A DNA stretch of 64,000 bases from Gordionus sp. m RMFG-2023 (GCF_954871325.1 NC_088776.1:5835985-5899984); one strand, 5' to 3'; counted from the first letter of the stretch, positions 12,893 to 25,027 are shown. Notes: generated from the letters alone by a model not told the origin. A program made the numbers and translations.

Positions 12893-13125
12893 CCAGAGAA
12901 CCTGCAAGTTTGTTCGGGCCGGGCCGTATATTTTAAAACTAAATATTTGAAATCGCCATTAGCTATAAAAATCAAAAATAAGTATAATATATTTTTAAAA
13001 AATCCGGGCCGGGCCTGAAAAATTCTTTTTTTTAAAAAAAAAAAAATAGCCAGGGGCGTGCCGAAAAAAATTTTTGAAAAAAAAATCCGGTACGAGTCTT
13101 GCAAATGGCACCTCTGGAGTCTCTG
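12893..13125. repeat. hAT-type MITE with 8-bp target duplication
   Basis: Flanked by AGATATAT on both sides (12885-12892 and 13126-13133), a perfect 8-bp duplication typical of hAT elements. Left end CCAGAGAACCTGCAAG with GGGCCGGGCC following; right end, complemented, CAGAGACTCCAGAGGTGCC with TTTGCAAG. No coding capacity. Confidence 0.75.
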
Positions 13126-15118
13126 AGATATATAGAAAATAAAATCATGATTTATATTCTATCTCGAGAGGATATAGATTATGCCTATAAAATTTTTTGC
13201 AATTTGAAATTGGGTTTTTTGTTCTAATTTTTTTAAATCCAAAAACTTTTGATCATTTCGTTATAATTAAGTTTGTCCACTTATTATTTTTAGTGAGATC
13301 CTAAAAAAAAATCAAATTCTTCTATTTCTTACCGTTTTAAAAATATAAGAATGAAAAATCGATAGATGAATACTGCAATTCTATACCCACAATATTTTTT
13401 CAAAATAGATAATAATTGAATTACTTTAGAAATATTCCAAACTTCCGATTTACCCAGCAATGACATTGAGGACTGATCTGGACCCAATTTTCCATGAGGA
13501 TTCATAGGTTTCCAATACCCGCTCTTGTATCGGCCGAAAGAGTCCTTTATTTCGGATATATCGGCTTTAAGTTTGCCCAAATCGCTACCCAGAAGCATTA
13601 GCGACTATTTTATTTTTAAATGAAAGGAAATGTTTGTTTAATCCAGTTTAAAAAAAACCATTTCCAAATTTGAACTTGTTTAATTGCTTTACGGAAACGA
13701 GAAATTCGAACGTTTTACGAATGTTATACTGTAATATTTACCCCCTCCCCCATTTCTCAAATTGGGCATGGGTCATTATTCCATATCAAACAGATAACTT
13801 TACAACCCTCCCAGATTTTGCTAAAATTTGGTATATAAGTTAATGAAGTGTTGTAATTGACGAATCCAAAATATTAGCCCATTAACTCTACTAGAACAGG
13901 AGATATAGGGTAGCAAAGTGTGTTTGCCTGGCCATTTTCGAAAAAGAATGATTTTTTAAAATTGGGGTAATTATAAAAATGTACTATACATCTAATATGA
14001 CTCATTCTATAGCTCTAAGTAAACTCTTGCACATAGTTTTAATAAAATTAATTTTCATATATTTGTAAAAATTTGTTAACATTTTTTAAAATGTTAGACT
14101 AAATTATTTCCCCCAAATTTGAGATATTTTGTAAAATGTACCAAGATCTGTTCATATAAAAATTTTAAAAGCAGCCCCAAAAAAATTAATTAAGAAAAAT
14201 ACTTAAAAGTTAATAATTTTAATTAACTTAAAACTTAATTTTTGAAAATATAAGTCTATCTACATCTTTTTTATAGTCCATATTAATGATCAAAAAATTA
14301 AACTAATTTATGTTAGAAAAAAAACTGTTATTTTACAAGAAATAAATGCAATTAAGGATGCGATTATACTGCAAATAATAATAATTTAGTTTAATATTTT
14401 TTACTCTTATTTTGTATACAACCATTTTATAATAATTTTATACATTCTTATTTTGTACAAGTTTATAGGAAAAATTATTTGAGAATATAATCTGACTTTT
14501 AGCTAAACTAAGAATATATAATTGATGGTTAAATGTATTTTTTTAAAAAAAGTTTAGATGAATTGGACAATTGTCTAAGTTGGGCAAATGTTTTGGGCCA
14601 AGGGTGCTCATACTAAAATGGAATAGATAATCACCTTATATTTAAATTCTTGTAGTGTTAAAAAAACATTGGCCTATTTTGCATATTTTAGGCAAACTCT
14701 TATGCTCACTTTTATTTGTTGGTATTAAGAAGACATATGCTTGTAATTTATAGAATTTAAATAATTATAAAAAATTAGGATAATCTAATAAATAAATGGC
14801 CTTTAAATGGCTAAAGAATACACTAAAATTAATGATCCTTGCTGTATGATATTTACAATTAAAAGGATTGGGACAGGGTCTTAACTAAAAGTTTTATCAT
14901 TTGGGTCTAACCAGGCAGACTTGTTTACTATTAGGCCTTTTTAGGTGGAAGGTTGAACAAATAAATATTGAATATGAAACTTATTGCTACTGAGAATTGA
15001 TATTATCATCCAAAAAATAACTAATCAGTAAAAAATAATATTAAGGGAATATAATTTAAATATTTTATATAAAAAATATGAATTGACTCAATTAAAATAT
15101 TAATTATAGCCTACATGG

Positions 15119-16160
15119 CAGTGGCATAGGCATGGGGAGGGGGGGAATTCTTAATAACGCTTGATTTTTATGTTTTAAATTTATTATAGATAATATATAC
15201 ACATTTGATTATTTTTATATTTATCAAATAAATTATATATTATTTTGTATTTCATAAAAGTTGTCATATTCTATTTTATAAAAATTTATATTTCTCATTT
15301 TCAATTTGAAAACACAATCATTAATTAATTCATATTTCAACAAATCACATCCTACACCTATTACTACATTGGAAAATCTTCCTGATGGTGATGATAAAGG
15401 TATAATATTTTCTTTAATATTTTTACTTTATTTTATATCATATAGTAAGAGTTCATTCACCACCAACATATCTTCCCATCTCAAATTTGAAAGATCAGCA
15501 TTATTAATTATTTTAGCTACCTTGCCAATTAGTACCTGCACTAATGAAAGGTCTTTTTCAACTTTAAAAAGGTTAAAGACCTATTTAAGGAACACAACCA
15601 GTGAAAAACGTTTAAATGGATTAGCCCTATTGAATATTTATAAGGAGATTATTTTAGATAAAAATTTGATTCTAGATGAATTAGCAAAATCTCAGAGAAA
15701 AGTAGACCTCTCTTTTTAAATTCAAATCAAAAAATAGCAATAAAATTTTATTAGTTTTAATATATAATCAATTTTTTTTGTAAAAAAAGTATTATTTATA
15801 AGATACTATCATCATATTTTTTTAAATACCATTATTTGCATAAGAATTACACATATTTTATATAATTGTAAAAAAAAATTTTTTTTAAAATAGTCTTTAT
15901 ATATTATAATTTTTAATATTAAAATCTATATTATATAAAATATCAACATTTTGAAAATATTTTAATTAATAAAAATATATACATGATTAAATAAAGGAAT
16001 GTAAAATATATAATAAAATACCCTAAAATTTTGTTATATGAAAATATAAAACAATTTTAACAAATCCAAAAATATAAGGAATTAAGTGTTCAAAAAATGG
16101 GAGGTTTGGGGGCTTTAAACCCTCCCCCCCTTCCATGACAAAATCCTGGCTACGCCACTG
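15119..16160 (+). mobile_element. hAT transposon, internally deleted, 8-bp target duplication
   Basis: The left end CAGTGGCATAGGCATGG and right end, complemented, CAGTGGCGTAGCCAGG form the classic hAT terminal repeat. The 8-bp duplication CTACATGG is perfect (15111-15118 and 16161-16168). At 1042 bp it carries only a C-terminal transposase fragment, so it is non-autonomous. Runs of G at the left and C at the right lie just inside the ends. Confidence 0.92.
15306..15719 (+). CDS. hAT transposase C-terminal fragment (dimerisation region)
   Basis: The 137-residue frame ends in the hAT C-terminal dimerisation domain: ATLPISTCTNERSFSTLKRL followed by KTYLRNTT and KRLNGLALLNIYKEI. This matches the conserved 'P.S....ER.FS.L...K..LR..M....L..L.LL.I' pattern of the family. 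The RNase-H-like catalytic core and BED finger are missing, so no transposition activity is expected from it. The first third of the frame is probably non-coding sequence joined by deletion. It lies between the ends of the 15119-16160 element. Confidence 0.8.
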   Translation: MKTQSLINSYFNKSHPTPITTLENLPDGDDKGIIFSLIFLLYFISYSKSSFTTNISSHLKFERSALLIILATLPISTCTNERSFSTLKRLKTYLRNTTSEKRLNGLALLNIYKEIILDKNLILDELAKSQRKVDLSF

Positions 16161-16745
16161 CTACATGGAATAATTTAGTCTGATTTTATTGCACCTGGGT
16201 CAGTCTAATTTGGACAGAAATTTATTTAGAACTTAATTGATAATAAAATTTATTTCAAGTCAGACTCGAACCTTGACAAAATTTTAACTTATTTAGTTAT
16301 CCAAATGTTTTTAAAATAAATAGTAAATTACTTTCATAATTTGTAAGTTTTGTTTCTTTTGAATAATCTTAGATAAATCAATGTTTTTACTATAATTTTG
16401 ATCACCAAACTAAATGAAAATAAATATAATAAAAAAATATAGCATATGTTAATACTTTTTTGTCTGAATTTAAATATGTCAAATTTAATACTTTTGTTTT
16501 AAAATTATTTGTGTCTTTAAGCATTTCAAGATTCTTAATTTCAACTAGTTTTAATAATATATTATAAGCAATAATCATTAATAATTACTATATTTAAAAC
16601 GTGATGCCAAATTATTAATTTCTTGCTTTGTTTCAAGATGCATAAATATAATTGTAAGACTCAATATCAATGAAAGAAATAATAAAAATACCAAACATAT
16701 GCTGCATAGTTTGGTAATGTTTGTATGTTTTCTAGTAGATAAATA

Positions 16746-16994
16746 TTATAGAAAAATAAATGATATTAAAATGTACTTGGTACTTATTTTTCGCTTTTCC
16801 TGTAAATTTATTTCCTCTAATGAACTAGAAGAACCGGTAGAATTCTCCATTTTATTTATCTCAATATTTTCTAAGACATCGATATTGCCATTTTTATTTA
16901 TGTTTATATACCCCTTTGTACTGTGCTTTCTCGCGGGCATCATTGATTTGATTCTATGATTGAATAAGGCGTCTAATTCTTTCTTTTTTCGCAT
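16746..16994 (-). CDS. Hypothetical small frame, unrecognised
   Basis: An 82-residue minus-strand frame, Lys- and Glu-rich, with MPARKHSTKGY near residue 19 and a Ser-rich patch near residue 53. It matches no family I recognise and may be an exon or a chance frame in AT-rich DNA. Confidence 0.15.
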   Translation of the reverse strand: MRKKKELDALFNHRIKSMMPARKHSTKGYININKNGNIDVLENIEINKMENSTGSSSSLEEINLQEKRKISTKYILISFIFL

Positions 16995-17654
16995 TTGTCA
17001 ACTTGTTGAACCATCTCTTTCATTTTTACATATGGAAAATTCACTTTTTTGTAGTTTATAATAAAATTATATAGATGGCCTTATTTAACTTTTCCAATTT
17101 TATCCTATCACAACAAATTATTTCTTATTTAAATAATTTAGTTCGAAAATACATTTATGATAATCAATCATTTAATATTAATTATAACTTTAAACAAAAT
17201 AACGAAATACAATGTATTTGAAGTTAATACATTACAGAGTGAATTCACAGTACAAAAATGGATGTTAAATTATTATATTTATATCATTTTTTTTATAATC
17301 AACTATCTAAAACTTTACTCTTTAACAATTAAATTGGCTAGAGTATTTTAATATTATAAATCCTTTGCCTTTCCTTAATTATAGTGTTCCGAGCATTAGG
17401 TTATTATAATAAAAACAAAAAAATAAAAAAGGAATGAAACAATATGTGTCTTTATTTTTACATAATACTTAAAAAATAAATAAATATCCATTAATATATA
17501 ACAAAACAAACACTTCAAAAATACATATGGTATAAATTCTATGTTATTTTTTTGCATTTACAATATTTATATTACCTAAATTTTTTTATAAAATAAAGTT
17601 TAATATTTTTTTCAAATGTTTAATATACGACAATTTATCTGGTAACATAAATAA

Positions 17655-17817
17655 TTAAAATTCATTTACATCAAATCCTGATTTTATTTTATCTAATTCA
17701 ATACCTAATATATATGCTACAAATAATTTCCATATCAATTCTCCCTCTTTAAATGGTGATTCTATTATCGATTCAGCATATTTAATCTCGGCTATTCCCA
17801 AGAAGGGAATATAAAAA
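17655..17817 (-). CDS. Possible terminal exon of an unknown minus-strand gene
   Basis: On the minus strand a good acceptor (TTTATTATTCCAG) is followed by an open frame starting FYIPFLGIAEIKYAES and ending KIKSGFDVNEF then a stop. Composition looks coding, but no upstream exon could be placed because the neighbouring sequence is a transposase relic on the other strand. Family unknown. Confidence 0.25.
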
Positions 17818-17849
17818 CTGGAATAATAAAAAAATAGATATAGCAAAAA

Positions 17850-18680
17850 AATTATTATCTGTACTGTACCTGAGAGAGTGCGAAATGAAAGATATCGCTA
17901 AGTATTTAAATATGACTTTATCGACTATTAATAAATTAAGATGCGAAACCTTAACCGAAATCATCGGAGACCCTTTGAAAGATTATGTAATTGGAAAGAG
18001 AGGTAGAAAAAAAAGACACCTTCAATATAGAAAGAAAAATAATGGAACTTTTAATGGCTAAAAATACATTCACTATTATTAAAGATATTATAGAAAATTT
18101 ACCTCCGGGATTTCCTAAAAATGAAGGAACTATAAGAAAATATATTTAAAAAAATATGATGGCCCAAAAAATGTGCAGGAAATAAACCTGATACGAGGAA
18201 CATACGCCAAATTTATTGTATAAAAATATTGAATATATCCAATAAAAAAAATTTTTCTTAGACGAGACAGGCATAAATTTACATGTTGTACCTGTTCACG
18301 CCTAGGCACCATATAACGTTACCCAACTGTTAAAATCCCACCAACTAAAGGTAAAAATTTAAGTATATTATGTACTATGGGATTAGAAGATGTGATACTT
18401 TATCCCATATTCGAGGTACCTTATAATAGTCTACTATTTCGAGAAGATATAATAGAACTTATTAATATTATACCAAGCAATCAGTTATTGTTATGGACAA
18501 TAGATCCACAAAAGTCATCTCATAGATAGTTTTAAAAAGCGTATAGAATATTTGCCACCCTATTCGCCTCAAATAAATCCAATAGAAAATTTCTTTGGGG
18601 TATTAAAAAACAAATATAGGCCAATCAATCCCCAACCAAATACAAGAAACGAAATCATACATTGTAACATCAATTCTTAA
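17850..18680 (+). pseudogene. Decayed IS630/Tc1-like transposase
   Basis: A helix-turn-helix-like start (YLRECEMKDIAKYLNMTLST near 17870, then GKRGRKK) is followed by the DDE-superfamily landmarks FLDETGINLHVVP near 18258 and LPPYSPQINPIENFFGVLK near 18553. The order and spacing are those of IS630/Tc1/mariner-type transposases. Several stops and frame changes separate the blocks, so it is dead. Terminal repeats were not found. Confidence 0.75.
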
Positions 18681-19148
18681 TGAAATTATTACTATTCCTT
18701 ATGACTTTTCAAGTTATTAAAATAGGATGCATCAATATTTGTTTTATTGGTTACCGAGGACAACCATTGAATTAAGGTAAATTTATAAAAATATAAATTA
18801 TATTGAAATATATTTTAAAGGAATACAGAAAATCGGAATACATAAAGAAAAAACGAATATTAATCCAATTTTTTGCATATTTTAATGTATTTTTTAAATC
18901 TGTTTTGTTATATATTATATATTTGATCGTCATTTATTTTTTAAGTATTATGCAAAAATAAAAAAACATATAGTTACATCTTCTTAATTTTTTGCTTTTG
19001 ATATATTTGCATTGCATATAATAAGTCAAATGTGACAGATTTCTTTATAATTGACTAAAAGGCAATCCACAAATTTTAATAATAGACTTGCACTTGATCT
19101 TTATTTTAAAAATATTACCACGAAAAATTTATAACAACACATTGAGAT

Positions 19149-20585
19149 GAATCCCGGAAAAAAACCCCCGGAAAATAAACCCCCGGAAAATAAACCCCCC
19201 CCCCCCGAAAATAAACCCCCAGGAAAAAAAACCCCTGGAAAAAAACCTCCAGGAAAAAAAAAACCCCCGGAAAATAAACCCCAGGAAAAAAAAACCCCCG
19301 GAAAATAAATCCCCAGGAAAAAAAACCCCCGGAAAAAAAATTCCCCAATAATTTTTTTTCATTTTTATAGAATTTACTTAAGACCTAATAATATAGGTAT
19401 ATTTTTATTTGGCCTACTCTTCATAAAAAAATTCTTAAATAAGAAAAACTGATGTTTAAATTGGTACTGGGAAAAAATGCCTCAGTAAAATAACTATGAA
19501 TTGTAAAAAATTTTTGCTATAGTAAAAATATAATACCATCTTTAAATATGATATTAAATAGACTAAATTTGACATAATAAGAAATGTTTATTTTATTGGT
19601 AAATCATGATTATGTATATACAAATTTTATAATTTATAATAATATTATATGGGTTGACATCGAATATTGAAGGAAATCGCTTTTATAAAATCTGGAAGGC
19701 TTCGCACCCCATCACGGTATTCTTCGCAAAGTTTCTTTAGCTGAATCTGGTTGTTAGAACTCTGCGATTTTGATTTCGATGTCCAACTACCTACGCGCCA
19801 TCTTTCAAGTTTGGTTTCATCGGCAGCCACCTCGCATTTCATTTTTTTAATGAGTACCCAGATTGATGGGTGTTTATTCCCAACCAGATTAAAAAAACGA
19901 TGATTCCAACCTTCGCATTGGTTATTTGTTGGTTCTTCATCTGAGAGAGTGCTCTGATTCGCGTTCCAGGTTTCTGGAGGAAATCGAGGCTCAATTCGAC
20001 CTGTTTGGGATTTAGAATTGCTTTTTATGACCTCCCTTGATACTCTATTGACATAATTTTTATCGAAATAATCAAGAATATCCTTACCATTGCTCGGAGT
20101 ACCCGATCTCAGGAATGTCATTGCATTGCCCATATCACATAACGGAACGAATGCTAAGCCGTTTATCATACCACAAAAAAAACTTAGAGTATCATCGGTC
20201 CTGTATTCGTTTTCCAGACCCAGTTTCTGAATTTTTCTATGTGTACTTTGACACAAATGGTAAAAACATCCTCTAATTACGATGTGATTATTAACTTGCA
20301 ATTGACTAAATACCAATTCAATATAAATTATTGCTAGATTATACTTAAATATGAGAGTGTATAAAAATAATCCCAAGGGTTTTTTTTCCTGGGGGTTTTT
20401 TTCCGGGGGTTTTATTTCTTGGGGGTTTTTTTTCCGGGGGTTTTATTTCCTGGGGGTTTTTTTCCTGGGGTTTTATTTCCTGGGGGGTTTTTTCCGGGGG
20501 TTTTTTCCTGGGGGTTTATTTTCCGGGGTTTTTTTCCGGGGGTTTTTTTCCGGGGGTTTTTTCCGGGATTTTTTTTCCTATTACC
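19149..20585 (-). mobile_element. MULE transposon with tandem-array terminal inverted repeats
   Basis: 1437 bp between perfect 9-bp target duplications. The left end (19149 to about 19340) is an array of a 13-16 bp unit, CCCCCGGAAAATAAA and variants with CCAGG or longer A runs. The right end (about 20378-20585) is the same array inverted. The outermost unit is AATCCCGGAAAAAA on both sides. The interior holds a partial Mutator-like transposase on the minus strand, so the copy is non-autonomous. The right end has about 15 extra bases (GGTAATAGG when complemented) that the left lacks. Confidence 0.85.
19645..20376 (-). CDS. Mutator-like transposase, C-terminal half
   Basis: 243-residue frame. 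It opens within the MULE core: IRGCFYHLCQSTHRKIQKLG corresponds to the conserved 'GC.FH..Q' segment after the second catalytic Asp, GLAFVPL follows, and NNQCEGWNHRFFNLVG is the motif with the last catalytic Glu, followed by HPSIW. The zinc-finger N terminus and the first catalytic Asp are absent, so no full transposase is encoded. The first residues run close to the inner edge of the right array. The C terminus is charged and Ser-rich. Clearly related to, but different from, the transposase at 29465-30692. Confidence 0.8.
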   Translation of the reverse strand: MGLFLYTLIFKYNLAIIYIELVFSQLQVNNHIVIRGCFYHLCQSTHRKIQKLGLENEYRTDDTLSFFCGMINGLAFVPLCDMGNAMTFLRSGTPSNGKDILDYFDKNYVNRVSREVIKSNSKSQTGRIEPRFPPETWNANQSTLSDEEPTNNQCEGWNHRFFNLVGNKHPSIWVLIKKMKCEVAADETKLERWRVGSWTSKSKSQSSNNQIQLKKLCEEYRDGVRSLPDFIKAISFNIRCQPI

Positions 20586-20599
20586 CATTGAGATCAGTA

Positions 20600-22270
20600 T
20601 AATTTTTTAGTAATTTTTATGTAAATGAATATTTTATTGCAATATTTTTTGCTGAATTTATTAGAATATTATGTTGAAAGTGATTGATTAGACAGATATA
20701 AGTTAAAGAATTTATCTTTTATTTTTCCAAGTAATAATGAATTTTGTAATTCTATATATAGTGAATATATTTAACAAATACGAATAAAAATAAATAAGGT
20801 TTATAAAATTAAATGCTGTTAAAGTTTTAAATATAAAAAATGATGAATAGCAAAAATAAAAGGCAAAATAATTTTAAATTATACCAAATGTTAAAATATT
20901 CAGTTTGAGTAAGAAACAAATATTAAGTTATTTTGAAAAACTTAAATACAATTCTAAAAGGTTTTATCAAAATAAAATAAAATTATATAAAATATTTATC
21001 ATGCATTAAATGCTATATAAAGGATGAATTTAAATAAAAATATTTGTCAAAGAAAATAAAAGGTTTTTAGTATATCTAACAATTTAAATCCAATTGCTAC
21101 ACATTAATTAACTATTTAAAATTAAAAATTATTAACTTTACCTAAAATAGGCTGGTCTGAATTATTTTTAAAAGATGTATGAGTTTTTAATAGGTTTATA
21201 AAATTTGTTAGATTTATCTCTAACATCAAAATTTATTTTTATCTCCACCCTTTTTATTATAAGTTAGTGTTAAAAATTATATTATGTTAAATATGCATTA
21301 ACTAATAAAATGAGGGACTTTTTTGGGGTTCTGTTGTTTATAACAAATTAAAAAAATAAGCAAGATAATCATTTTTATTAAATTTTCATTGACACCATTT
21401 TATAGATCTGACCCATTCAATAAAATCATATTTTTAGATGAAATAAGTTAATAATTTATTTAAATCATCCACTTATTAAAATATATTTAAATATTCAAGG
21501 AATGCGATTTTTTTTTAATAAGCTAGTAAATCACTTCATACAAAAAAAAAATGGAAAGAATTAAGTAAATTTAGATATATTTTACAAAAAAGATTATGGT
21601 GGATTTTTTTTCTTTTTTTTTATACAATAACCATTAAAAATATTATATAAATAAATATTCATGTCAAATTGATTTTTTGGATATTGAATTTGTAAAGGGG
21701 ATTTGTAAACTCTGGACATTTATTTAAGGCGATTAAATTTGAACCATTATATTTGATTTATTGTATTTCAGCATGTGGAAAGCGTGTGCACTACAAATTT
21801 CGGACAATTTTGCTGTGAAAACTCTTTGCCAACTCTCCACATGATGGAATACATTTATCGTGATTTGAATTTATAATTCCTAGGATGCCAAATTTCTTAT
21901 GAATTCAATATCCCAAAAATATTTTCTTCGATTCAAATACAATTTATATCTCAACCGATTCGAGTATCGATTATTTATATAGAAGTACTTAATGTTAGGC
22001 CATTAATAAAAATTTTATTCCTTCCAAATGGCGTAGAATTTGTTCATTTATAATTTTAAATTAATAAAAATGATTATTTTAATGGAAATCATTTGACGAA
22101 TCTTGTAATACCGAATTATATTTCAATTCCCTTAGAAGATTAACCTTATATAAATTGTTTATTAGATATTTGGAAAAAAGAAAGGTTTAAATTTTACATT
22201 AAACATGCACCACAACAAAGCTCGAACTGAACATCCTTATGCTATTGAATCAAAAAATATTTTTTAAAAA
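20600..22270. other. AT-rich gap between MULE and P-element-like gene
   Basis: No gene recognised. A short frame after a good acceptor at about 21774 (TATTTCAG, then HVESVCTTNFGQFCCENS) could be an upstream exon of the P-element-like gene, but it does not match a THAP finger as I know it. Confidence 0.35.
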
Positions 22271-22282
22271 AGATTGTGTACA

Positions 22283-24599
22283 ATGCGTGCTGCTGGAAAT
22301 GGGAAGGCAGGAAATAAATTAAAATGTTCTCAGCAAAGGTCTAGTGGAGAATTCAAGAATTGTTCTTTAAAATTTGTTATAGAAAAATTAATAAAGAAGA
22401 AATTGTTATCCTCCAATGCCGAGATGATGATAGAAAATCATTATATTGAGACAGACTTCAAATTAACAAGAGTTGGAACGACGAACAAAATAAAATATAA
22501 CTATAATATGAGAACGCTGTCTATCATTCTTCACTATTATTCGCCTAAAGCGTACGCGCACCTTCAAAGATTTTTCAGGGTCCCATCCGAAGCTAGGATT
22601 AAAAGATGGTGTATTAAAGAGGAGATAGGACCTGGTTAGAATGAATAAATAAATACCCATTATTCTGTTTTATTATTATTTTTAAAGGGTTTCTAGCTGT
22701 ATCATTGAGGAAGATTAAATATTATGTTACCCTTCGATCCCAACCACAATATTGTTGTGTCGTGTTAGCCGAAATGCAACTAAGGCCAAATATACCGAAA
22801 GCTAGCAGGGCATTATTTTTTATGGCGGTCGCGTTAAACGATTCATGGAGGATTCCTATAGGATATTTTCTGGTTAGTTCGTTGACTGACCAAGTGGCAA
22901 AGGTATTGATATTGATTCGATATATTTCGGAAGCGGGAGCGATTTGTAAAGCCGTCGTCACTAGGAATCCATCCCAAGGGATTGCCCGAGTTTTTGGCGT
23001 AACCTTGGAAAATCCATATTTTATACCTCCTTTTCTTGGCGAGAAAATACATTTTATTTATGACGCGTGTTATGTTCTAAAATGGTTAAGGATTTTGATG
23101 AGTAATAACGGAACATACAAAAATAAAACAGGAAAAGTAAATTATACCGAATATAATTTCTCTATTTATTGTATATTTTTTTTTACTAAAGAGGGCTGAT
23201 TGGAAATTTATTCGAAAATTGTATGATTATCAATGTAGTCAGGTGATTAGCGCCGCAACTAAGACAACCTCACCTCACACATATTTCCGGCGTTTGAAGA
23301 TAAATGATCAACACTTGCAAATTTTTAATGAATCGGTAGCGAATTCGCTCCGATTGTTATTAGCTTTACGCGAACCTGATTTTATGTATTGCCAAGGAAC
23401 TATCGATTTCATAGATATGATTAATAGGTAATGTAAATAATTATTTTTCTAAAACGAATGTACATTAAATACATATATACACATATACACACACTTATCA
23501 TTTTTTAGATTGTCTGACATCTTAAATAGTAGAAATTTTTGCGCAAATGGACATAAATCTCCAATTGATAGCACTAATTTTTATTCTATAAAACATTTTT
23601 TCGTACAATGTGCCGCCTACCTTAAAAGCCTATCCCTCACGAATGGAACCAAAATGATAAATCATCATAAAGCGTTTATAAAAGATTTGCTAATAACGAT
23701 GAATAGTGTTATTGGTTTAGCCGAGGAGTTGATTATAAAAGAAAAATCACTAAAGTATACCTTATTTTATTATAATATTAAATTAAAAATAAAATAATAT
23801 TTTTAGATATTTGATGACTGGCAAACTGTGTCACGATTCAGTGGAAATTTTTTTTGAGATCTTAAGGAGCAAAATCGGGGCTGGTTATGATCTCGATCCC
23901 TATGCCATACAAGGGACAAGAGCGTTGAGAACCATGTTAATAGGTAATTTTCCCATGTTCGATAACGGGAACTGTATTGACTCGTCGGAGAATTTTGTGT
24001 GTTATGATAGGGACTCAATTCATGATTTCGATACGGATAAAGCAGAGAGAACAAATCAAAATTTACAATACATAAACTTGGAGGAAACTAAAGCAAATTT
24101 AATTACACAAAATATACCACTTTTGTCGATGTCTACCGTAAATATTTTTGACTATATTGGAGGCTTCATAGTCAGAAAATTAATATTGCTCGAAAGGATT
24201 GAGTGTAATACTTGTATAATTTTTTTGCTAAAAAAGAATTGTATCTTTCATGATTCCCTTCATTTTTTGAATATCATAAATGCCGTGGGTCAGGTTGAAC
24301 CGTCGTTTGCTGTCATCAAAATCTGCGAGATAACCGAACGAGCCTTCCGTTCTCTCGATATAAAGAATCAAATTTTGAATGACAGAATATATGAAATGGT
24401 AAACAATTTTGTTTTCGACTCCATCCTAAATTGTAAATATTTTGATACCTTGAAAAATCACTTATTGGATCAAGAAATCAATACCTTTACCCACTACGAA
24501 ATAACGATTAAATTGATTATAAAATGTTACATAGACATTAAACTCTATTATAAAATAAGAATTGCAAAGTTTAAAAAATACATTCTAAATGATATTTAA
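22283..24599 (+). CDS. P-element/THAP9-like transposase-derived gene, five exons
   Basis: Exons 22283-22634, 22688-23136, 23192-23427, 23509-23754 and 23807-24599 join at GT-AG sites into one uninterrupted 691-residue frame. Introns are 52-81 bp. Landmarks in order: LHYYSPKAYAHLQRFF (P-element 'LH.YSPKAY..LR'), GFLAVSLRKI, CCVVLAEMQLRPN (the usual 'LDEM' block, Asp replaced by Ala), VVTRNPSQGIARVFGV (the usual Asp-Gly after Thr is missing), FIYDACYVLKWLR ('FD..H..K' block), CHDSVEIFFEILRSKIGAG (family 'QD..E.FF..IR', both acids kept), and a C-terminal IGGFIVRKL...CNTC block. The THAP finger is not seen. The start is the first ATG of the open frame; an upstream exon is possible. Intact frame plus loss of two catalytic acids suggests either a domesticated gene or a mildly decayed element. 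Family is near certain, status is not. Confidence 0.85.
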
Positions 24600-25027
24600 A
24601 ACAAAAAAGAAGAATATATATATATTATATATAATAAAAGATTGCTTTACAAATTATTGTTATTCCTTTCTTAATGTCGTACGTAACAGGATATGAAATT
24701 TATGGGATTGGATTCGTGGGGGGGGGGCGATCCTTAAATGTGAAAAATCTGATTTGATCAGAAATGTATCCATCATACTCCTATTAATTTTTTTTTACAA
24801 TTTTTGTCATCAACTTTTGAATTATGATTATTATTATACAGATTTTTAAAAATATTCTTGGCAAAAATTGCGTGATTTTGTAAGATTATGAACACCTCTA
24901 TACCTGGGGGATTATACATTTTTCGGTTAAATAAGATCTTTTTTAACATTTTAAAAATTATCATTCAGAAAATGATTTAAAATTTTAAAAAGATCCAGAA
25001 TATCGCTTAGATTTTTTTTTATCGCGT

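Larger units (their letters stand above)
19140..20594. repeat. 9-bp target duplication around the MULE at 19149-20585
   Basis: CATTGAGAT occurs at 19140-19148 and again at 20586-20594, directly outside the array-like ends. MULEs typically create 8-10 bp duplications. Confidence 0.8.

Noticed and set aside
19115-20610. Gly/Phe-rich open frames on both strands (77, 77, 83 and 63 residues)
   Set aside because: They are translations of the CCCCCGGAAAATAAA array in the MULE ends, not proteins.
22463-23052. Minus-strand frames of 65-79 residues
   Set aside because: Shadows of exons 1 and 2 of the P-element-like gene.
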